Assembly (NCBI RefSeq): GCF_900091475.1 | Contig: NZ_FMIB01000002.1 | Span: 1,674,001-1,738,000 of the forward strand | Direction of reading: 5' to 3' | Length of the DNA stretch: 64,000 nucleotides | Origin: Micromonospora chersina | Lineage (GTDB): Bacteria > Actinomycetota > Actinomycetes > Mycobacteriales > Micromonosporaceae | Part shown: positions 19,670-30,161 of the stretch, piece after piece | How the letters are laid out: each line of letters starts with the position of its first letter | Numbering within the stretch: position 1 is the first letter of the stretch | The notes under the pieces: model-generated | Told to the model about the DNA's origin: nothing | Databases searched by the model: none | Seen by the model: only the letters and a program-made list of their open reading frames with translations | Made by a program: the position numbers and the translations under genes

Positions 19670-19759
19670 GGGCGAATGTTCTCACGCGGGCGAGGCACGG
19701 GGCCCGCCGCCGATGGCCGTTCCCGCACGGGTCGGGCCGAGCGGGTCCGGCCCGGGGCC

Positions 19760-20021
19760 TCAGGCACGCCGGCGCCACCAGGGCAGCTCGGGTGACGCCT
19801 GCGGGTCATGGATCGTGCGACGCTCGAAGATCTCGTCCAGCGGACGGAGCCGTTCCCGGAGCTCGCGGCGCGCCCGGGGGCCCAGTTGCCGCCATCGCTG
19901 CGGCCAACACGTCGCGGTGCTTCAGCGGGTCGCAGCAGGGGCAGCCGGCCTGCGCGGCATCCTGGAGGGCTGCGACCGGCCGATGAACAGTTCGTTTCCA
20001 CCCGGTCGGCACACGGGCCAC
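19760..20021 (-). pseudogene. frameshifted remnant of a small CxC-containing hypothetical gene
   Basis: One frame gives VAALQDAAQAGCPCCDPLKH followed by RDVLAAAM (start ATG 20021). The frame one base over continues with QLGPRARRELRERLRPLDEI and ends in PELPWWRRRA at 19760. Joined near 19885 they make one continuous actinomycete-type small protein with a Cys cluster, a helical centre and a WWRRR tail. A frameshift, natural or from sequencing, therefore splits it. Assignment to that group is from memory of the pattern. Confidence 0.45.
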
Positions 20022-20268
20022 GGCAAGGGGCGCAAGGCCGAACGCTCGTACCGCGAGATCTGTCGGGCGGCCGCGATGGGAATTCCGTCCACCTCGGGCG
20101 ACCTCCGGAGGCGGTCGGTTCGCGGTGGAGACGCGGCGCGTACCGCCGCCGGTGGCCTACGCGCCACGGCCCTTTCTGATCATCGTCATGCCCGCCATGC
20201 TCGCATGAGACCACGCCGTCCCCAACCAGATTGACGTCGTCCGTTCCGGCGATCGGATCGCCCGCCGC

Positions 20269-20652
20269 TCACCACCGTTCGACCAGGTGTTCGCGGCCCG
20301 GCGGCGGATCGTACGGTTCGGGCCAGTGGTCGACGATCCGGCTGATCGGTCCACGCTCGGACATCTCCAGCCAGACACACGCGTCCTGCTGCTCGACGCC
20401 CACCCGGACGTCGAGCCACAGGGCGGCCGAGCGGCCGTCCGCGACCAGCCGGCGCACCCGCAGGTGCCAGTCCCCGGGGTATTCGGCGTTGAACCGGAGG
20501 AACGCGTCCCTGCCGCGGATGCGCTCCCGGGTCTGCGGCATCTCGTAGACCACGTCGTCGGTGAGCAGGCCGGCCAACCCGGGCCAGTCGCGGCGTTCCA
20601 GACGATCGACGTAGTCCCGGGCGGTCTGTCGCGTCATGGCGGTGTCGCTCAC
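20269..20652 (-). CDS. SnoaL-like/NTF2-fold protein
   Basis: 127 residues from GTG 20652, which has AGGG eight bases upstream (ATG 20637 is the alternative). The sequence YVDRLERRDWPGLAGLLTDDVVYEMPQTRERIRGRDAF is the typical beginning of the SnoaL/limonene-epoxide-hydrolase NTF2-like fold, and RIVDHWPEPYDPPPGRE closes it. These proteins bind small hydrophobic ligands or act as cyclases or isomerases. No specific role is indicated. Confidence 0.75.
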   Translation of the reverse strand: MSDTAMTRQTARDYVDRLERRDWPGLAGLLTDDVVYEMPQTRERIRGRDAFLRFNAEYPGDWHLRVRRLVADGRSAALWLDVRVGVEQQDACVWLEMSERGPISRIVDHWPEPYDPPPGREHLVERW

Positions 20653-20809
20653 GGCGCGGACCCTAGCGCCCGGCACCGACATCCTCGGGATTTGCCGAAA
20701 CAGCAAGAAAGTTTGTCGGCCTCCCGGAGCGTTCAGGATGCTTGTGGCACGGAACGTCAACGAGTCCTGCGGCCTGTTCGCCGCCGGGCAACCGAAGGGA
20801 AGCGATGTC

Positions 20810-21463
20810 GTGAGCGGACACGGACACCACCTCACCGAGGAGGAGGCCGCCGCCATCTTCGAGCCGCCGGCCTGGGACGAGCGGTACTCCGGTGCGGAGA
20901 AGGTCTGGAGCGGGAACCCCAATCCGCAGCTCGTCGCCGAGGCGGCCGGGCTGACGCCGGGCACGGCGCTCGACGTCGGTTGCGGCGAGGGCGGCGACGT
21001 GATCTGGCTGGCTCGCCAGGGCTGGCGGGTGACCGGCGCCGACTTCTCCGCCAACGGCCTGGCCCGCGCCGCCCGGCACGCCGAGGAGGCCGGCGTCGCC
21101 GACCGCACCGACTGGTGGCAGGTCGACGCCCGGACCTTCACGGCGGACGGCCGGTCCTACGACCTGGTCACCAGCCACTTCCTGCACCCGCCGGAGGGCG
21201 GGATGGTGGAGGTGACCCGCCGGCTGGCCGGGGCCGTGGCGCCCGGCGGGCACCTGCTGGTCGTCGGCCACGCGCCCCACGAGGCGTTCAGCCACCTCAC
21301 CGCGAGCCAGAGCCGGGCCATGTTCGTCGCCGAGGAGCTGCTGCCCGGCCTGCCGGACAACTTCGAGGCTCTCGTGGTCGAGCAGCGGCCGCGGACGGTG
21401 ACCCGCGACGGCGTGACTGTCGACATCCAGGACTCCACGCTGCTCGCTCGCCGCACGTCCTGA
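20810..21463 (+). CDS. TehB-like class I SAM methyltransferase
   Basis: 217 residues from GTG 20810, nine bases after AAGGGA. WDERYSGAEKVWSGNPN leads to motif I ALDVGCGEGGDVIWLARQGW and VTGADFSANGLARAA, then HLLVVGHAPHEAF. Paralogue of the protein at 10676-11284. Probably detoxifies a metalloid or electrophile by methylation, judged only from family resemblance. Divergent from the SnoaL-like gene. Confidence 0.82.
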   Translation: MSGHGHHLTEEEAAAIFEPPAWDERYSGAEKVWSGNPNPQLVAEAAGLTPGTALDVGCGEGGDVIWLARQGWRVTGADFSANGLARAARHAEEAGVADRTDWWQVDARTFTADGRSYDLVTSHFLHPPEGGMVEVTRRLAGAVAPGGHLLVVGHAPHEAFSHLTASQSRAMFVAEELLPGLPDNFEALVVEQRPRTVTRDGVTVDIQDSTLLARRTS

Positions 21464-21621
21464 TCGCCGCTCTGGAGACTGCAAGACTCCCGAGCCGATA
21501 CCGGAAGTTTCACAAGGAGTCCGCCGCACGAGCCCACATTCGTCCCCTCACGCCACGTGACGGGAGATCCGCAGGAAGTCAGGGGAACTGCTGACAGAAG
21601 GACGAACCCATCCACACGTAG

Positions 21622-23214
<1,593 letters not shown>

Positions 23215-23228
23215 CCGAAGGCGTTGGT

Positions 23229-23262
23229 CGCGGTGTGGCGGCGGTACCGCCGCCACACCGCG
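23229..23262. terminator. bidirectional terminator between convergent genes
   Basis: A 34-bp perfect palindrome with 16-base arms (CGCGGTGTGGCGGCGG and its complement around a TA centre) fills the 55-bp gap between the convergent xylanase and acyl-CoA dehydrogenase genes. There is no strong T-run. Confidence 0.75.
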
Positions 23263-23269
23263 CCGCCGG

Positions 23270-25087
23270 TCAGAACCAGGTGTCCCGGGTGTCCAGGGTG
23301 GTCCGGTCCAGGCTCTCCAGCAGGTCGAACTGCGGGCCGGTCCGGGGCAGCTCGTAGCGGAAGAAGTACCGGGCGGCCTGCCGCTTGCCGGCGAGGAAGT
23401 CGGCGTCCGGGCCGTCCGGGTCGCCCAGCGCCTCGACGGCGAGCAGCTGCTCCAGCCACATCCAGGCGATCACCACGTGCCCGACCGCCTCCAGGTAGAC
23501 GCTGGCGTTGGCCAGGGCCAGTTCCGGGTCGCCGGCGCCGTGCAACCGCCGGGTGACCACGGCGATCCGGTCGACCGCCGCGCCGAGCCGGCCGGCCAGC
23601 TCGGCCGCCTCACCCTCGGCCTTCCAGGCCCGGGTCACGGTGGCCCGGATGGTCTCCAGCAGCAGCTCCAGCCCGGCGCCCCCGCGCATGGTGACCTTGC
23701 GGCCGAGCAGGTCCAGCGCCTGGATGCCGTGGGTGCCCTCGTGGATGGGGTTGAGGCGGTTGTCGCGCCAGTGCTGCTCGACGTCGTAGTCGCGGGTGTA
23801 GCCGTACCCTCCGTGCACCTGGATGGCCAGGTCGTTGGCGGCCAGGCACCACTGCGACGGCCAACTCTTGGCGATCGGGGTGAGCAGGTCCAGCAGCAGG
23901 TGCGCCCGGCTCCGGTCGGCCTCGGCCGGAGCGGTCTTCTCTTCGTCGAGCAGCCGCCCGCAGTAGAGGATGAGGGCGAGCGCGCCCTCCACGTAGCTCT
24001 TCTGGGCCAGCAGCATCCGGCGTACGTCGGCGTGCGCCACGATCGGCACCTGCGGCGCGGTGGGGTCCTTGTCGGCGACCGGGCGGCCCTGCGGGCGCTG
24101 CCGGGCGTACGCCACAGACTTCAGGTAGCCGGTGTAGCCGAGCGCGGTGGCGCCGGCGCCCACCCCGATGCGCGCCTCGTTCATCATGTGGAACATCTGC
24201 GCCAACCCCTGGTGCGGCTCCCCCACCAGGTAGCCGACCGCGCCGGGCCGCCCGTACGGGCGGTGCACGCCCTCGCCGAAGTTGAGCAGCGTGTTGGTGG
24301 TGCCCCGGTAGCCCAGCTTGTGGTTGAGGCCGACCAGCACCACGTCGTTGCGCGGGCCGAGCGCGCCGCCGGCGTCGAGGAGCACCTTCGGGACGATGAA
24401 CAGCGAGATGCCCTTGACCCCGGGCGGCCCGCCGGGGATCCGGGCGAGGACCAGGTGGACGATGTTCTCGGCCAGGTCGTGCTCACCGCCGGAGATCCAC
24501 ATCTTGGTGCCCACCAGCCGGTACGTCCCGTCGTCCTGCGGCTCGGCCCGGGTGGTGATGTCCGCCAGTGAACTGCCGGCCTGCGGCTCGGAGAGGCACA
24601 TGGTGCCGAAGAACCGGCCCTCCACCATGGGCCGGACCCAGGTGTCGATCTGCTCGGCGCTGCCGTGGGCGAGCAGCAGGTTGGCGTTGCCGAGGGTGAG
24701 GAACGGGTAGGCGGCGGTGGCCACGTTGGCGGCCTGGAACCAGGCGAAGCAGGCGGCGGCCACGGCGTGCGGCAACTGCATGCCGCCGACCGACTCGTCC
24801 ATGGTGGCGGCCAGCAGGCCGGTCTCGGCGAACACCTCCAGGGCGGCCTTGACCTGCGGGATGGTGCGTACCCGCTGCCCGTCGAAGCTCGGTTCGGTGG
24901 CGTCGGCGGCCCGGTTGTGGGTCGCGAACCGCTCGGCGGCGACCTGTGCGGCGAGGTCGAGCACCGCGTCGAAGGTCTCCCGCGAGTGCTCGGCGTAGCG
25001 GGGCCGCTCGGTCAGCCGGCCGACGTCCAGCCAGTCGTGCAGCAGGAACGCCAGGTCGCGACGGGACAGCAGGGTGGACGACGACAC
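23270..25087 (-). CDS. acyl-CoA dehydrogenase (long C-terminal form)
   Basis: 605 residues from GTG 25087 with AAGGAGACCC in front. CLSEPQAGSSLADITTRA and WISGGEHDLAENIVHLVLAR are the FAD-binding signatures, and the catalytic Glu is in NPIHEGTHGIQALDLLGRKV. The ~130-residue C-terminal extension is typical of the FadE5/DmdC-like group with a broad acyl-CoA range. It oxidises acyl-CoA to enoyl-CoA, passing electrons to ETF. It lies 24 bases downstream of an AAA ATPase gene on the same strand, perhaps cotranscribed. Confidence 0.88.
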   Translation of the reverse strand: MSSSTLLSRRDLAFLLHDWLDVGRLTERPRYAEHSRETFDAVLDLAAQVAAERFATHNRAADATEPSFDGQRVRTIPQVKAALEVFAETGLLAATMDESVGGMQLPHAVAAACFAWFQAANVATAAYPFLTLGNANLLLAHGSAEQIDTWVRPMVEGRFFGTMCLSEPQAGSSLADITTRAEPQDDGTYRLVGTKMWISGGEHDLAENIVHLVLARIPGGPPGVKGISLFIVPKVLLDAGGALGPRNDVVLVGLNHKLGYRGTTNTLLNFGEGVHRPYGRPGAVGYLVGEPHQGLAQMFHMMNEARIGVGAGATALGYTGYLKSVAYARQRPQGRPVADKDPTAPQVPIVAHADVRRMLLAQKSYVEGALALILYCGRLLDEEKTAPAEADRSRAHLLLDLLTPIAKSWPSQWCLAANDLAIQVHGGYGYTRDYDVEQHWRDNRLNPIHEGTHGIQALDLLGRKVTMRGGAGLELLLETIRATVTRAWKAEGEAAELAGRLGAAVDRIAVVTRRLHGAGDPELALANASVYLEAVGHVVIAWMWLEQLLAVEALGDPDGPDADFLAGKRQAARYFFRYELPRTGPQFDLLESLDRTTLDTRDTWF

Positions 25088-25110
25088 GGGTCTCCTTCCG
25101 TGGGCCGTCG

Positions 25111-26586
25111 TCAGCCGCGGCGCAGCCCGGCGACGGCCTCTCGGAGGTCATCCTGACTGATCGGGGCGGGCGGCGCACCCTCCGTGGCCTCTCGGAGCGC
25201 CTTGGCGAGTTGCACCCGCCGCAGCACCTCCCGCAGGTCGGCGCCGGTGAGCCCGGGGGTGTCGGCGGCGAGCGCGGCCGGGTCGACGTCGGCGGCGAAC
25301 ATCCGGAAGCCGGGCCGCTCGTGCCTGTCGATCAGCTCCCGGATCATCTTGGCGAGGATCTCGGCGCGCCCGGACTCGTCCGGCGCCGGGATGGCGATCT
25401 TGAGGTCGAAGCGGCCGGAGCGGGTCAGCGAGGCGTCCACCCGCTGCGGGAAGTTGGTGGTGGCCACCACGATGACGTCGGGGTTCTCCTCGATCAGGGT
25501 GTTCATCTCCTGCTTGAAGATCCCGGCCACCGCGTTGACCGCCTGGCTGGCCGCGTCGCCACCGGCGCCGGCGTAGCTGATGATGCTGTCGAACTCGTCG
25601 AAGAGCATGACGGTGGGCCGCCGGTAGCGGCGCGCCTCCCGGAAGATCCGCTTGATGTTCCGCTCCGAGCCGCCGAGGTACTTGTCGAGGATCTCCGGGG
25701 TGCGGATCTCCACGAAGTCCGCGCCGATCTCGTTGGCCAGGGCACGGGCCAGCATGGTCTTGCCGGTGCCGGGCGGCCCGTACAGCAGGATGCCCTGCGG
25801 CCGGCGGGCGCCCCAGCGGGCCATGGCCTGCGGGTGCCGGAACGACACCGCCACCTCGCGGAACCGCGCGACCACGTCAGCCAGGCCGCCGACCTGGTCG
25901 AGGGTCACCGCCGCACTGCGCGGCGCCGCCGCGGCCGCGCGCTGACCGACGGTGTACGACCGGCCGCGCAGCAGCGTCGGCTCGGGGGTGTCGCCGGCGA
26001 GTTCCCGGACGGTCTGCAGCACCACCCCGAGCATGGCGGTGAGGTGCGCCGGCGTCACCTCGGCGCTGGGCACCTCGGCGCGCACCCGCACCGTCCCGCC
26101 GTCGTCGTGGCTGACCTCGGGGCGCAGGCCGGCCTCCTCGGCGACGCGCAGCACCGTCCGGCCGGCCTGGTCGCGCGGCGCCTCGGCCAGCGCGGCTCCG
26201 GCGGGACGCAGCCCGAGGCGGCGGCCGGCCTCGGCAGCGACCCGGCCGACGGCGGCGGCCGGCCCGTCGCCACCCCGGGCGGCGAGCCGCTGGGCGAGCA
26301 GCAGCCCGACCGGTCCGGCCAGGCCGAGGGCGAACAGGCCGGCGCCCGGCAGCGGGGCGTCGGCCCGCAGGTACGCCTCGAAGCGGTGCACCTGCCGCCC
26401 GTCGCGGCTGTCGGCGCGCACGGTGCAGCGCACCTCCCGCACCGGCGCGGGGAAGTCCCCGCCGGCCAGCAGTTCCACCGGCCCGTCCTGGGCGGCGGCG
26501 AGCAGCGCGGCGGCGCCGGTGACGGTGACCCGGGCGCCGAGCAGCGTCACGGTCTCGACGTCCGGCCGGACCTCGTATCCGGTCAT
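25111..26586 (-). CDS. AAA+ ATPase with unique N-terminal domain
   Basis: 491 residues from ATG 26586. The N-terminal ~230 residues are alanine-rich and not recognised. The C-terminal part is a classical single AAA module: Walker A GPPGTGKT (about residues 268-275), Walker B VMLFDEFD (about 326-332), sensor ATTNFPQRVD, an SGRFD arginine-finger region and the C-terminal helical lid TGADLREVLRRVQLAKAL. This resembles FtsH/SpoVK-like remodelling ATPases without a protease domain. The partner is unknown. Confidence 0.8.
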   Translation of the reverse strand: MTGYEVRPDVETVTLLGARVTVTGAAALLAAAQDGPVELLAGGDFPAPVREVRCTVRADSRDGRQVHRFEAYLRADAPLPGAGLFALGLAGPVGLLLAQRLAARGGDGPAAAVGRVAAEAGRRLGLRPAGAALAEAPRDQAGRTVLRVAEEAGLRPEVSHDDGGTVRVRAEVPSAEVTPAHLTAMLGVVLQTVRELAGDTPEPTLLRGRSYTVGQRAAAAAPRSAAVTLDQVGGLADVVARFREVAVSFRHPQAMARWGARRPQGILLYGPPGTGKTMLARALANEIGADFVEIRTPEILDKYLGGSERNIKRIFREARRYRRPTVMLFDEFDSIISYAGAGGDAASQAVNAVAGIFKQEMNTLIEENPDVIVVATTNFPQRVDASLTRSGRFDLKIAIPAPDESGRAEILAKMIRELIDRHERPGFRMFAADVDPAALAADTPGLTGADLREVLRRVQLAKALREATEGAPPAPISQDDLREAVAGLRRG

Positions 26587-26662
26587 GCGACCACATCCCT
26601 CGCTGCGAGCGGTCTCCGCTGCCGAGTCTGACACCGGGTCACCGCCACGGCCACCGCGCCGG

Positions 26663-27835
26663 TCAGGCCGCCTCCGCGAGGAGGCCGTCGACCAGGTCCC
26701 GGGGCAGCCCGTGGGTGTCGTGCAGCCAGTGGTAGTCGCGCTCGGTCAACGGCCCGCGCGCGCGTACCCGGTCGACAAGTGGCCGGCCCCGGTCCAGCAG
26801 GCCGCGGAACCTCCGCTCCTCCTCCAGCAGCAGTTCGCGCAGCGGACCGACCTCCGACTCCTGCCGGAACCGGCGCAGCGTGTCGCGGTACGCGTCGAGC
26901 GGCAGGCCGGTCAGGCCGCGCGCCGGGTCGTCGCGCCACAGCACGGTGAGCGCCCGCCGGACCAGCCGGCGCAGCACGTAGCCGCGGCCGGTGTTGCCGG
27001 GGCGTACCCCGTCGCCGAGGACGACCACCGCGGAGCGCAGGTGGTCGGCGACCACCCGCAGGTCCTCGCCGCGCAGGTCCCACCGGTCCCGCACCGCGCC
27101 CACCCACGGGGTCAGGCCCGCGCCCTCGAAGACGGACCGGCCGCCGCGCAGCACCATCTCCAGGCGCTCCAGACCCATCCCGGTGTCGATGCTGGACATC
27201 GGCAGCGGCGTCAGCCGGCCGTCGGGGTGGCGGTGGTGACGCATCTGGACGTGGTTCCAGACCTCCATCCAGCGCTCGTCGGTGCCCGGGCTGCCGGACG
27301 GCGGGCCGTCCCCGGTCCACACGAAGATCTCCGAGTCGGGCCCGCACGGGCCGGTCGGGCCGTTGGACCACCAGTTCTCCGCGCCGGTGGACTCGACCGG
27401 CACGCCCAGCCCCGTCCAGGTGTCGAGCGCGGTCTCGTCCGGGCCGACCTGATCGTCGCCGCCGAAGACGGTGGCGTGCAGCCGCCCCGGGTCGATGCCG
27501 AAGCCCTCGGTGAGCAACTCGTAGCCCCATCGCAGGCTGGTCGCGATGTCGTAGTCGCCGAGCGACCAGGACCCGAGCATGTCGAAGACGGTCAGGTGGG
27601 TGCGGTCACCGACCTCGTCGAGGTCGGTGGTGCGCAGGCAGCGCTGCACGTTGACCAGCCGCCGGCCGCCGGGGTGCGGGCGCCCCAGCAGGTACGGGGT
27701 GAGCGGGTGCATGCCGGAGGTGGTGAAGAGCACCGGATCGCCGGGTGGCGGGACGAGCGAGCTCTCCGGCGCGTCCCGGTGGCCCCGGCGGTGGTAGTGG
27801 TCGACGAAGGTGCGGACGATCTCATCGGGTGTCAC
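26663..27835 (-). CDS. alanyl-tRNA synthetase-like catalytic-core protein
   Basis: 390 residues from GTG 27835 with GGAAGG upstream. The class II AlaRS core is unmistakable: FTTSGMHPLTPYLLGRPHP, VQRCLRTTDLDEVGDRTH, FDMLGSWSLGDYDIATSL, ENWWSNGPTGPCGPDSEI, MEVWNHVQM, and SSIDTGMGLERLEMVLRG, then the tRNA-recognition helices (VVADHLRSAVVVLGDGVRPGNTGRGYVLRRLVRRAL). The editing and C-Ala domains (about 450 residues more in true AlaRS) are entirely absent. It may be an amino-acid-activating enzyme for another acceptor or an alternative AlaRS. The preceding Ala-rich micro-ORF and hairpin hint at attenuation. Confidence 0.78.
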   Translation of the reverse strand: MTPDEIVRTFVDHYHRRGHRDAPESSLVPPPGDPVLFTTSGMHPLTPYLLGRPHPGGRRLVNVQRCLRTTDLDEVGDRTHLTVFDMLGSWSLGDYDIATSLRWGYELLTEGFGIDPGRLHATVFGGDDQVGPDETALDTWTGLGVPVESTGAENWWSNGPTGPCGPDSEIFVWTGDGPPSGSPGTDERWMEVWNHVQMRHHRHPDGRLTPLPMSSIDTGMGLERLEMVLRGGRSVFEGAGLTPWVGAVRDRWDLRGEDLRVVADHLRSAVVVLGDGVRPGNTGRGYVLRRLVRRALTVLWRDDPARGLTGLPLDAYRDTLRRFRQESEVGPLRELLLEEERRFRGLLDRGRPLVDRVRARGPLTERDYHWLHDTHGLPRDLVDGLLAEAA

Positions 27836-27903
27836 GGCAGGTGCCTTCCGGTTCGATCGACGACCGGACGGTCCGCCGCACGGGCGGTGGCGTGACACGA
27901 CGA

Positions 27904-28015
27904 CGCCGGCGGACCGTTTCCGGTCGCCGGCGGGAAATGGGGCAGGTCAGGCGGCGGCAACCGGCGAGCGGGAAGCTCGCGCGGCCGCGGCGGTGGTGCT
28001 GCGCCTGAATTCCAT
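27904..28015 (-). promoter_or_regulatory. candidate Ala-codon leader peptide and attenuator hairpin
   Basis: A 22-codon open frame (ATG 28015 to TGA 27947) contains nine Ala codons in two runs. Fifteen bases after its stop is a strong stem-loop (27904-27932: 12 bp in two helices, one bulged base, GAAA loop on the minus strand). A weaker CCGGT/ACCGG hairpin follows next to the synthetase-like gene's ribosome site. The order matches amino-acid attenuation, but Ala-rich frames arise easily at this GC content. Confidence 0.28.
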
Positions 28016-28089
28016 GCCGACAACGGTAGCCGGAAGGCGAGGTCACGGCCACCGGAAAACCCGGCGGGTCGACCCGGTGAATCGACGTA

Positions 28090-28120
28090 TTGACATGCGA
28101 AGGCAACCCGTCGGTAACAT
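28090..28120 (+). promoter_or_regulatory. sigma70-type promoter candidate for the lipase gene
   Basis: TTGACA (28090-28095) and TAACAT (28115-28120) are separated by 19 bases, about 140 bases upstream of the lipase start. The spacing is long for a standard promoter. The rest of 27836-28258 holds only the leader/hairpin candidate on the other strand. Confidence 0.35.
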
Positions 28121-28258
28121 TCCGGCACCTCGGACGGCCCGGGCCACCCCCGTACCCGGGCCGATCCCCCACCGAGGCGCCGAACAGGCACGTGGACGGC
28201 TCGTGGGTGGACCCCGCCGACCGGCGGGTCCCCCGTCACCCCCGGAAGGAACCGCCCC

Positions 28259-28942
28259 GTGAAATCGCTGATGACCCGTGCCCTGCTGGCCCTCGCCCTC
28301 GCCGTGACGACGCTGGTCGGGCTCCCCTCCCCGGCCCGAGCGGGCACCTGGACGCCGTCGAGCAACCCGGTCCTCTTCGTGCACGGCTGGAACAGCAGCG
28401 CCTCGACCTGGAACACGATGATCGGCCGGTTCCAGGCCGACGGCTGGCCGTCGAGCCACCTGCGGGCCTTCTCCTACGACACCAGCAGGTCCAACGCCAC
28501 CACCGCCCAGGTGGTGGCCCAGGAGGTCGACAAGCTGCTCGCCGCGACCGGGGCGTCGAAGGTCGACATCGTCACGCACTCGATGGGCGCGCTCTCCTCG
28601 CGCTACTACCTGAAGTACCTGGCCAGCAGCGGGAAGGTGGACCGCTGGGTCTCGCTCGGCGGTCCGAACCACGGCACCAGCTCGGCGAACACCTGCTCGA
28701 GCACCGCCTGCGTGGAGATGCGGGTCGGCTCGACCTTCCTGGCCGACCTCAACGCCGGCGACGAGACACCGGGCGCCTTCGGCTACGGCACCTGGCGCTC
28801 CCCGTGCGACGGCGTGATCAACCCGGTGGACAGCACGGTCCTGGCCGGCGCGACCAACACCCGGACCGCCTGCGTCTTCCACACCAACCTGCAGAACGAC
28901 GCCACCATCTATGGGCAGGTGCGCGACTTCGTCAACTCGTGA
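28259..28942 (+). CDS. secreted lipase/esterase (alpha/beta hydrolase, LipA class 2 type)
   Basis: 227 residues from GTG 28259, nine bases after GGAAGGA. A signal peptide ends at ARA-G. The oxyanion region is VLFVHGWNSSASTW, the nucleophile Ser is in VTHSMGAL (about residue 108), an active-site Asp candidate follows, and the catalytic His is probably in CVFHTNLQND. Small secreted triacylglycerol lipases of Bacillus/Streptomyces type have this length and layout. Likely releases fatty acids outside the cell. Confidence 0.85.
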   Translation: MKSLMTRALLALALAVTTLVGLPSPARAGTWTPSSNPVLFVHGWNSSASTWNTMIGRFQADGWPSSHLRAFSYDTSRSNATTAQVVAQEVDKLLAATGASKVDIVTHSMGALSSRYYLKYLASSGKVDRWVSLGGPNHGTSSANTCSSTACVEMRVGSTFLADLNAGDETPGAFGYGTWRSPCDGVINPVDSTVLAGATNTRTACVFHTNLQNDATIYGQVRDFVNS

Positions 28943-28948
28943 GGGTGA

Positions 28949-28980
28949 GCCCGCCGGTCCGGCGTGCCGGGCCGGCGGGC
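28949..28980. terminator. bidirectional terminator hairpin
   Basis: Fifteen-base arms (28949-28963 and 28966-28980, GCCCGCCGGTCCGGC against GCCGGGCCGGCGGGC) pair with one T-G wobble, between the convergent lipase and desaturase genes. No T-run is present. Confidence 0.7.
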
Positions 28981-29002
28981 GCCTCCTGTCGACCGGTTCC
29001 GG

Positions 29003-30145
29003 TCAGGCCGTCCCGGAGGAGACCAGCGGGGCCGGGGCCACCGGCTGGCGGCGGTCGGCACGCCGGTTCGGCAGCGACAGGCGGATCACCTTCCACCAGG
29101 CGGAGGCGACCTGCTTGGGCAGTGGGCCGGTGGTGTACTTCAGCCCGTACCTGTCGAACAGCGCCCGGACCTGCGGGGCGATCTCCTGGTAGCGGTTGCT
29201 CGGCAGGTCGGGGAAGAGGTGGTGCTCGATCTGGTACGACAGGTTGCCGGTCATGATGTGCAGCAGCCGGCTGCCGCTGATGTTGGCCGAGCCGAGCATC
29301 TGCCGCAGGTACCACTCGCCACGGCTCTCGCCCTCGATGGAGGTCTTCTCGAAGGTCTCCACGCCGTTCGGGAAGTGCCCGCACATGATCACCGAGTGGC
29401 TCCACAGGTTGCGGATCAGGTTCGCGGTGAAGGTGGCGGCGAGCGTGGACAGGAACGACGGGCCGGACAGCAGCGGGTGCAGCACGTAGTCCTTGAGCAC
29501 CTGGCGGCGGATCTTGCGGCCGACCGCCCGGGCGCGGGCCCGGAACGCCGGGTCCTTGTGCCTGCCGTTCTTCAGGTTGTTCCCCAGCTCCAGGTCGTAC
29601 GCGGCGATGCCGTACTCGAAGAAGCAGGCGTTGACGAAGTTGTAGAAGGGCTGGCCCAGGTACGCGGGGTGCCAGGGCTGGTCCTCGTCGACCCGCATGA
29701 TGCCGTAGCCGAGGTCGTTGTCCTTGCCGAGCACGTTGGTGTACCGGTGGTGCAGCTCGTTGTGGGAGTGCTTCCACTGCTCGGGCGGGGAGACGTGGTC
29801 CCAGTCCCAGGTGGTGGAGTGGATCTTCGGGTCGCGCATCCAGTCCCACTGCCCGTGCAGGACGTTGTGCCCGATCTCCATGTTGTCGAGGATCTTGGCG
29901 ACCGCGAGCCCGGCCGTGCCGACGATCCAGGCCGGCGGGAACAGCGAGAACAGCAGAACCGCGCGGCTGCTGATCTCCAGGGTCCGCTGGGTCTTGATCA
30001 CCTTGCGGATGTAGCGGGCGTCCCGCTCACCCCGGTCGGCGATCACCCGGTCCCGGATCGCGTCCAGCTCCTTGCCGATGATCTCGATGTCCGCGGCGGT
30101 GAGATGGGCGATCGGGTTGTCGGCCTTCTTCTGGATCACGGTCAC
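29003..30145 (-). CDS. membrane fatty acid (acyl-CoA) desaturase
   Basis: 380 residues from GTG 30145, nine bases after AGGAGG. The three di-iron histidine boxes are present: GHNVLHGQW, KHSHNELHHRYTN and IEHHLFPDLP, with hydrophobic pairs between them. It introduces a cis double bond into acyl chains at the membrane. The upstream gene, 16 bases away, encodes an FAD/2Fe-2S reductase, the same pairing as mycobacterial DesA3 with its electron donor Rv3230c. Confidence 0.9.
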   Translation of the reverse strand: MTVIQKKADNPIAHLTAADIEIIGKELDAIRDRVIADRGERDARYIRKVIKTQRTLEISSRAVLLFSLFPPAWIVGTAGLAVAKILDNMEIGHNVLHGQWDWMRDPKIHSTTWDWDHVSPPEQWKHSHNELHHRYTNVLGKDNDLGYGIMRVDEDQPWHPAYLGQPFYNFVNACFFEYGIAAYDLELGNNLKNGRHKDPAFRARARAVGRKIRRQVLKDYVLHPLLSGPSFLSTLAATFTANLIRNLWSHSVIMCGHFPNGVETFEKTSIEGESRGEWYLRQMLGSANISGSRLLHIMTGNLSYQIEHHLFPDLPSNRYQEIAPQVRALFDRYGLKYTTGPLPKQVASAWWKVIRLSLPNRRADRRQPVAPAPLVSSGTA

Positions 30146-30161
30146 GTCGGGTGGCCTCCTG

